Origin: Victivallis vadensis
GTDB taxonomy: Bacteria; Verrucomicrobiota; Lentisphaeria; Victivallales; GWF2-50-93
Direction of reading: 5' to 3'
Length of the DNA: 20,559 nucleotides
Assembly (NCBI GenBank): GCA_020718525.1
Contig: DYRX01000040.1
Location: 1-20,559 of the forward strand
Positions 17,201-20,559 of the stretch are shown here, piece by piece; within the stretch, counting starts at the first letter, position 1, and every line of letters begins with the position of its first letter. The translations under genes and the position numbers were made by a program. The notes beneath the pieces were generated by a model. The model was not told where the DNA came from. It was given only the letters and a program-made list of their open reading frames with translations, and made no database searches.

Positions 17201-17879
17201 CCTCCAGATGTTCAGCGGGATGACTAGGAAGGCATTCTCCGAGCTCGAGCCTCCGCTCGATGTGGACTTCAGAATAGACCTCTCCCGAGTCGAGTGCGCC
17301 AGAGACTATCTCAATGAGGTTGACATCCTGGTCATGGCGCAGGGAAATGTCAGGGACTACTGGCCACTTGTCGTTGACCACATGCGAAAATATGTTCCGA
17401 AAAAGAACCGCAAGGAGCAGACGCTCTGGATTTACGGCGGGACATCGAAGGTCGAAGAGGCAGGCATGATCAACAGAGGCTTCGTGCTTCTCGCATATTT
17501 CCTTGGTGCAGACGGTGTACTGCCCTGGCTGGCGTATGGAAAAAAGGAGTCCTGGGACTCCGCCGAGGCCGCCGAGTACGCCGTATTCTATCCGGGCTGG
17601 GAAAAATGGTCGGTGAATGGCGCCTTCGGCTCGCTCAGGATGAAGGCGTTCCGCGACGGTCAGCAGGATGCGGAATATCTCAACATTCTTCTGGCTAAGT
17701 CCGGAGGGCTCAGCAGAAAAGATCTGAAGGATTCTCTGGGCAAGATCGTGAATCTTGAAAGCTATCTGAAAAAAGTGGACGATCTCGACGCTGGAAGAGT
17801 CTATTTCAAATCGCTGAATCCCTCGAAGCTCGAGGAGATGCGCAGGATGATTGCGGAAAAGATTGACTCGATGAAATAA
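14238..17879 (+). CDS. SGNH hydrolase-GH123-like enzyme, main C-terminal part (SGNH rest, DNRLRE/CBM-like, FN3, DUF4091)
   Basis: 1213 residues from GTG 14238 (add 110 for uninterrupted numbering). The SGNH domain finishes here with GTND (25-28) and DGIHP (113-117: Asp113, His116). Residues about 175-400 resemble a DNRLRE/CBM-type beta domain (FALFKFDMSN... AILYLP... STDWEEG). Residues about 403-512 are a fibronectin III domain (GYDFYIS, LDGLEAGQEYHFAVVAYDLVGNRS). From 520 to the end is a DUF4091/GH123-like glycosidase region, with WCLDEP (Asp978-Glu979, the GH123-type acidic pair) and the conserved SLRMKAFRDGQQDAEYLNIL ending. A Lys/Glu-rich helical insert sits near 628-710. The product probably cleaves acetamido-sugar-containing glycans, with ester removal by SGNH (inference). 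From GTG it would lack the signal peptide and Ser nucleophile. AGCGGA lies before the GTG, a weak restart site. Confidence 0.85.
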   Translation: MENLLPALDPVIEREAPELAIIMVGTNDVSGQKGVPKGYEAGLKSIIEKCLKAGCIPVLNTIPPRRGHDEAVKAVNEVVKKLAGEFKVPLVDYYAEMMKISGGDWDGTVMHKDGIHPSNNTGKAQIFTEENMKQSGYALRTWLNFLMFREIYFKILSAPMPFVEKIDKIDPIASGIKCEVLADTEVGKYFDAKTNEQIWNWGGAEKIKIKGIEEFALFKFDMSNCKGMLIKKAILYLPRTEQCVIPVLGLSTISTDWEEGKGDGWLVPPALDKQGEKSKGAATFSYASYPDKTWTGLPGGDFLYVTFGEGGSNYGFAKTGWADSRENPNGKPEYSSVEIPLEVAQGLLVEGDSYGLCVSEEKGQRAFCKGYRRIPNPNHFVFTKESGKGAFLIVETEPGDKDAPAKISSPSSAPGKEAGELALKWTCPADNGGKGGKILGYDFYISKNKGDLESLPKEALLPRSKTARPVKPGEVQKFYLDGLEAGQEYHFAVVAYDLVGNRSEPVFFSGKTREARSISFEGLSKQEIQIGSPVQNEQIAVWACPSNSKVCPQTGLPQDDSEKDIRNGNIVWNGKKHEIELAAASNDCAGFQLVVEKIGDAPVSDLMIEMSDLTQDGGGNDAYLRMGTKEPKKFQEEMSKLVASDPGRAEKIFAELKKLNELRRLRDEEPFTFFKDMEKLKNDKRDDYDKWMSLIDPAEKKSGSAISSSDLEISWVWSVPDKKGQYYPDALLELDSPVEIPNAKNAVKNQKAQSFYLDLRVPRASKPGLYSGSIAVRTSQSEISVPVKLRVWSFELPDKLSFVPEMNGYGYMRENPDNVHEGVMNLYRLAHKNRLNPNIVPYSHNGNFTVPAYDKLSVEGSGSNLFIGNLDEFDKFYGPLLNGNAFASSPRKKLPITGIYLPFYEQWPCNFQKGYKLDQNADSLDIRNDFTKDYKEGWVNAANGFGKHLKDKGFAGPLYQVYLNNKFIFSDNLYWCLDEPMFRDDFLCLQMFSGMTRKAFSELEPPLDVDFRIDLSRVECARDYLNEVDILVMAQGNVRDYWPLVVDHMRKYVPKKNRKEQTLWIYGGTSKVEEAGMINRGFVLLAYFLGADGVLPWLAYGKKESWDSAEAAEYAVFYPGWEKWSVNGAFGSLRMKAFRDGQQDAEYLNILLAKSGGLSRKDLKDSLGKIVNLESYLKKVDDLDAGRVYFKSLNPSKLEEMRRMIAEKIDSMK

Positions 17880-18103
17880 AGAACTGTATAGGGCACAATC
17901 TGCTCAAAAGATCTTTGTGACTTCTGTGCATTTTGTGGCCAGAAATCTGATACCGGACAAGCGGAATCGCTAACGGAAGCGCGGACATGCTTTCCGTGAC
18001 GCATACGGAATCGAGCCGGAAATCCTGAATCCTGCAGATCCCTTCATCGGAAGGAAAACAAGTTCGGCAAGATGAATCGAAAATAATCACGAATTGAAAG
18101 CTC

Positions 18104-18154
18104 TGGACAACCCATGAATCATATCGTAAATGTCAAATGCAAGAACTGACCCCG
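18104..18154 (+). repeat. 51-bp terminal-type repeat, left copy
   Basis: It starts TGGACAACCCAT and ends AAGAACTGACCCCG. The same 51 bases occur inverted at 20509-20559 with only 2 mismatches (positions 13 and 23). The end 'TCAAATGCAAGAACTGACCCC' type sequence resembles leaders often found next to REP-associated tyrosine transposase genes (inference from memory). No transposase lies beside this copy. Confidence 0.85.
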
Positions 18155-18220
18155 CTCGTACACTTTTACTGAGATTGGCCACAAAAATGTGTTTTATGGC
18201 AGGGAATTCAGAAAAAAAAT

Positions 18221-18244
18221 AGCCAATTACTTTTGCAATTGGCT
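18221..18244. promoter_or_regulatory. Perfect 8+8 inverted repeat upstream of the unknown gene
   Basis: AGCCAATT (18221-18228) and AATTGGCT (18237-18244) with an 8-base spacer. It lies 27 bases before the start codon and directly upstream of TATAAT (18251-18256). It may be an operator or an mRNA leader stem-loop. TATAAT itself is only 14 bases before the ATG and has no good -35, so it would give an almost leaderless message if used. Confidence 0.45.
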
Positions 18245-18270
18245 CCATTGTATAATTACAGGAGATTCCC

Positions 18271-19860
18271 ATGAGAAGAGACTATCACGTAGACAATGAA
18301 GCGACAATTGTCCTGCTCCGGTCTGCCGGAGGGGGTGCCCCCGAACGAAAGGAGATTCACACGAATCTGGCCAGTGCCGTGGCAAACGGCTGGACTGCAC
18401 TTTTGGAGTTGATTCAGGATGACAGCTTCAATCTGCGAGTTGTCGTCGGAGAGTTATCTGCGCAAGAGGAGGCCGAGTGGGTGGGAAAGGTTCAATGGAG
18501 CCTCCGTGCCCCGTCGCACCGGCTCATTCTCGAGACGGGGCTAGAGCCGTCTCTGGCCGAGGAGGAGGTGCGTACGCTCGCGCTGGAAGTCCCCGCCGGG
18601 GATTACCGTGCGACCTGCTACGCCTACCTGCCTGGCGTGAATTCCTGGGCATGTCTCCGTGAGGCTGGTCACGTGGAGGCGTTGGGCGAGTGGTTTCGGC
18701 GGACACGCGGCGGTGAACCCATGCCCGACTGGCTGCTTGTCCACTTGGCCGAAGCACCGGGGGAAGACCCGGGACACGAGCACGAGTGGGAGTCGTTTAT
18801 CCTTACCGAGGACTTTGTGGAAGCCCTGATTCGCTTGCGGCGAAATCCTCCCGTTGACTTTATTCTCCACCTCGATCCTCTCACGCCCGGCACCCCCTGT
18901 CGAAACCGAAAGGCGCGCCGACCGCGGCCGGCTACCGACAACGCCCGCAAACCCGAGAAATTCCCGCTCGGTTTGATGGTCAAGGATATCGTCCTCTCGG
19001 AAAAACCGGATTTCGTGTGGACTCCCAGAGCTCCGAAAGCTGGCAGGTTGCTCGATGTCGTCCCGGAAGCAATCCCCATTGACGGCGGTCCGGTTCGGTT
19101 GCGGCTCAACCAGCTTCACAGCCTTGCGCGGATTCCGACATGGTGCAATGAAAGTGGCTGGGGCGTTCTGCTTGTTGGAAATGCGCCCGAAGTTACACCG
19201 GCTCGGCTCGGCGTCAGGCAATCGTTTTATCTTGGAGTCGAGACAACGCCATCGGGACTGATGATCAGCCTCAAACCTAATGATAAATTTTCGATCCCCA
19301 AAGAGCTGATGAGCGTGGAAAAGGCGCTATATGCGCTTCCTGACGGCGCAGTTCTCGAACTGGTCGTGGGGGACGAGTATCGCAACGATCAGGCTGGTGA
19401 TCATCGTTACTGCGGCGAGTTGCACAAAGGTGTCTGGAGCATTTCTGCGGCTTACCCGCCGGTCAAAGCCGGCATCCTGGAGGAAGCCGTCGCTTTTTCC
19501 GATTGTTTCGACTGCGGCCGAATACAGGGGCGAGACGAGACCGACGCTGAGGTCATCCTGTCCCTGTTGAGCCGCGTCTCGGCAGTCCTGGCGAAAACGC
19601 TCACGCACCCCACACCCCCAGATCAGGAGTGGTATGCCATCATCCGCCCCTCGCGCGACGGAAGCGCAATAACCCTGGGATGCGTTTACGAGGGCGAGCT
19701 GTGGAACGCAGCGCGGTATGTTTTCGCCAAGCGCTATGGCGACACATGGCGGGCCTGGGACTTTTGGGACAGGTTCTGCCGTTGCTTTGAACTTCCTTCA
19801 GACCCCGCAGGCTTGAGACTTATGGGACAGGATCTGCCCGGAAAGCCGGCCGTAGAATAG
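18271..19860 (+). CDS. Hypothetical protein, probably acquired, within the inverted repeats
   Basis: A 529-aa protein I do not recognise. AGGAGA (18260-18265) lies 5 bases before the ATG. No signal peptide or TM is seen, so it is likely cytoplasmic. It looks two-part: residues 1-205, predicted beta-rich (TLALEVPAGDYRATCYAYLPG, then a His/Glu-rich EDPGHEHEWE near 165-175), and residues 235-529, joined by a basic, proline-containing linker (about 210-230, RNRKARRPRP). The C-terminal part has Cys-rich spots (SDCFDCG at 410-416, RFCRCF at 501-506) and many Trp. Codon use differs from its neighbours: arginine is mostly CGN, whereas the other genes use AGA/AGG heavily, and it is visibly richer in C/G. 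This, and its position between 51-bp inverted repeats, suggests transfer. It has no operon partners. Confidence 0.85.
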   Translation: MRRDYHVDNEATIVLLRSAGGGAPERKEIHTNLASAVANGWTALLELIQDDSFNLRVVVGELSAQEEAEWVGKVQWSLRAPSHRLILETGLEPSLAEEEVRTLALEVPAGDYRATCYAYLPGVNSWACLREAGHVEALGEWFRRTRGGEPMPDWLLVHLAEAPGEDPGHEHEWESFILTEDFVEALIRLRRNPPVDFILHLDPLTPGTPCRNRKARRPRPATDNARKPEKFPLGLMVKDIVLSEKPDFVWTPRAPKAGRLLDVVPEAIPIDGGPVRLRLNQLHSLARIPTWCNESGWGVLLVGNAPEVTPARLGVRQSFYLGVETTPSGLMISLKPNDKFSIPKELMSVEKALYALPDGAVLELVVGDEYRNDQAGDHRYCGELHKGVWSISAAYPPVKAGILEEAVAFSDCFDCGRIQGRDETDAEVILSLLSRVSAVLAKTLTHPTPPDQEWYAIIRPSRDGSAITLGCVYEGELWNAARYVFAKRYGDTWRAWDFWDRFCRCFELPSDPAGLRLMGQDLPGKPAVE

Positions 19861-20291
19861 ATGTAACGATCGCCAGTCTGGTGGACGGACGGATTGATTG
19901 TTGGTACAGTGTCTGCGCCCATTTCTTTTCTTTTTTGTGAATGACAGAAAAAGCGGTGCCAGTACAAGCTAATATTTGGCATAAACCTGATTTCGTGGAG
20001 GTCTTTTTAACCGCCACTTCTTTCCTTATTCTTCCGTGAAGACATGCTCCCCAAAATGACATTTCAAGGATTTTGGCGAAGAGTTATCGATATTATTTTT
20101 CTGTTTCACCTCCTTCCCTGATTTCAGGGATCAAAAAGTCGGTTTTTGCTGTTGTTTTCCACGTATTTAAACAGTTTTCTCCCTCCCGCTCATTTATAGC
20201 GGCACCTTGATATAATGTCGCAAGATGCTTTTCAGCAAGAAGGATTAGGAAAATCAATTTCATCTTGTTTTTACCCGAATAGAGTGACAAA
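19861..20291. other. AT-rich non-coding region after the unknown gene
   Basis: About 430 bases without a supported gene. A minus-strand open frame at 20093-20290 (TTG start, 65 aa) is not convincing. A perfect TCCCTG/CAGGGA hairpin lies at 20115-20130, and on the minus strand an AAGGAGGTGA Shine-Dalgarno-like sequence follows it with no start codon at a useful distance. Its base composition contrasts sharply with the adjacent C/G-rich gene. Confidence 0.55.
20115..20130. terminator. Short perfect hairpin, possible terminator
   Basis: TCCCTG (20115-20120) and CAGGGA (20125-20130) with loop ATTT. On the plus strand it is followed by TCAAAAAG, not a T-run. On the minus strand it is preceded by CGACTTTTTGA. 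It may end transcription of the unknown gene or of the truncated SGNH gene, but the evidence is weak. Confidence 0.25.
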
Positions 20292-20485
20292 TTATTTTCC
20301 GTGTTCGTTACTGCAGTCTATGGCGGCTTGAAGAAACGGAAGCAGTCCGCTGAATATGCGGTAGAAGCCCAAATCGTTCGGGTGGCATCCGTCAACAGTG
20401 CATGCGTCTCTGCATTCTGTTCCGAAAAGCCTCTCTCCATCAACGAAGCATGTTCTTCTGTCTCCGGCTCTGAACGCATTTTCGT
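20292..20485 (-). pseudogene. C-terminal fragment of an SGNH/GDSL hydrolase, truncated by the repeat
   Basis: Reading the minus strand to a TAA at 20294-20292 gives about 64 residues with no start codon. It contains FVDGERLFGTEC and CTVDGCHPNDLGFYR, then GLLPFLQAAIDC. This is the block V end (Asp and His of the catalytic triad in DGCHP) of an SGNH hydrolase of the type common in this phylum. Upstream, in the direction of its 5' end, the homology stops at the 16-bp duplication and 51-bp repeat (20486-20559), and the frame meets a TGA inside the first repeat unit. The nucleophile Ser and GxND blocks are absent, so it is a remnant. The missing 5' part may lie beyond the window or be lost. Confidence 0.8.
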
Positions 20486-20517
20486 AAGGGATCGGGGTCA
20501 GAAGGGATCGGGGTCAG
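20486..20517 (+). repeat. Perfect 16-bp tandem duplication
   Basis: AAGGGATCGGGGTCAG occurs at 20486-20501 and again directly at 20502-20517. The second unit runs into the right 51-bp repeat, sharing its CGGGGTCAG. It sits exactly at the truncation point of the SGNH gene. Confidence 0.9.
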
Positions 20518-20559
20518 TTCTTGCATTTGACATTTATGATATGATTTATGGGTTGTCCA
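20509..20559 (-). repeat. 51-bp terminal-type repeat, right copy, inverted
   Basis: It is the reverse complement of 18104-18154 with 49 of 51 bases identical. It runs to the last base of the window, so the true repeat may be longer. Read on the plus strand (GGGGTCAGTTCTTGCATTTG...) it has the look of a transposase leader pointing out of the window. Confidence 0.85.

Larger units (their letters stand above)
17880..18270. other. Intergenic region containing the left copy of the 51-bp repeat
   Basis: No gene is supported; the open frames here on the minus strand show no protein features. It holds the left inverted-repeat copy (18104-18154), a perfect 8+8 palindrome just before the next gene (18221-18244), and two near-inverted TGGCCA-centred matches (CATTTTGTGGCCA at 17929-17941 and TGGCCACAAAAATG at 18176-18189) of unknown meaning. 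No clear terminator follows the glycosidase gene. Confidence 0.55.

Noticed and set aside
18251..18256. TATAAT as the -10 of the cargo gene
   Set aside because: No -35 lies at 16-18 bases and the start codon is only 14 bases away, which would put the transcription start inside the ribosome site.
20103..20118. AAGGAGGTGA Shine-Dalgarno-like sequence on the minus strand
   Set aside because: No start codon follows within a usable distance and no coding frame begins there.
20093..20290. 65-codon frame on the minus strand starting TTG, with a hydrophobic KLIFLILL stretch
   Set aside because: There is no ribosome site before the TTG or the internal ATG, and no recognisable protein; it lies in AT-rich DNA where such frames arise by chance.

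Overview
The window looks like a chromosomal segment of a heterotrophic, Gram-negative-type bacterium of the PVC group, most likely Lentisphaerota or a close relative. This is inference. It rests on a prepilin-like N-terminus (FTLIEILVVISIIAILAG) fused to a LamG/concanavalin-like domain, a secreted SGNH hydrolase fused to a GH123/DUF4091-type glycosidase, a PAS/hybrid-kinase-rich signalling cluster, and mixed base composition with many AGA/AGG arginine codons. No rRNA, tRNA or CRISPR array was seen.

Layout. (1) 222-971 (+): short-chain dehydrogenase. It converges on a two-gene minus-strand operon: a DegT-type PLP aminotransferase (3564-2443) followed by a Gfo/Idh/MocA oxidoreductase (2416-1346). 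The operon has a well-formed promoter with an inverted repeat over its -10 element. (2) 3805-4467 (+): secreted protein of unknown function with a proline-rich tail. (3) 4726-13616 (+): a run of tightly spaced genes, probably one signalling operon. In order they are an ABC-2 permease without an ATPase gene beside it, a 9-TM/Cache/PAS/PAS sensor without a kinase domain, a hybrid histidine kinase (PAS-HisKA-HATPase-REC-REC-HPt), a prepilin-like LamG protein, and an unusual receiver-Ser/Thr kinase-TM-double zinc ribbon protein. The last four could form a His-Asp relay that ends in Ser/Thr phosphorylation. (4) 13908-17879 (+): a large secreted SGNH hydrolase/CBM-like/FN3/GH123-like enzyme whose frame is broken by one in-frame TAG at 14223-14225. 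The TAG separates the catalytic Ser from the Asp/His and from the signal-less remainder. (5) 17880-20559: a mobile-looking tail. A 51-bp sequence occurs at 18104-18154 and, inverted with 2 mismatches, at 20509-20559. Between the copies are a compositionally different unknown gene (18271-19860), a long AT-rich non-coding stretch, and the C-terminal stump of a second SGNH hydrolase on the minus strand. The stump is cut exactly where the repeat and a 16-bp tandem duplication begin.

The most unusual content is the receiver-gated Ser/Thr kinase operon, the amber-interrupted glycosidase, and the inverted-repeat-bounded cargo gene with its truncated neighbour. The repeats resemble the leader sequences often seen next to REP-associated (Y1) tyrosine transposase genes. 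If so, such a gene could lie just beyond position 20559.
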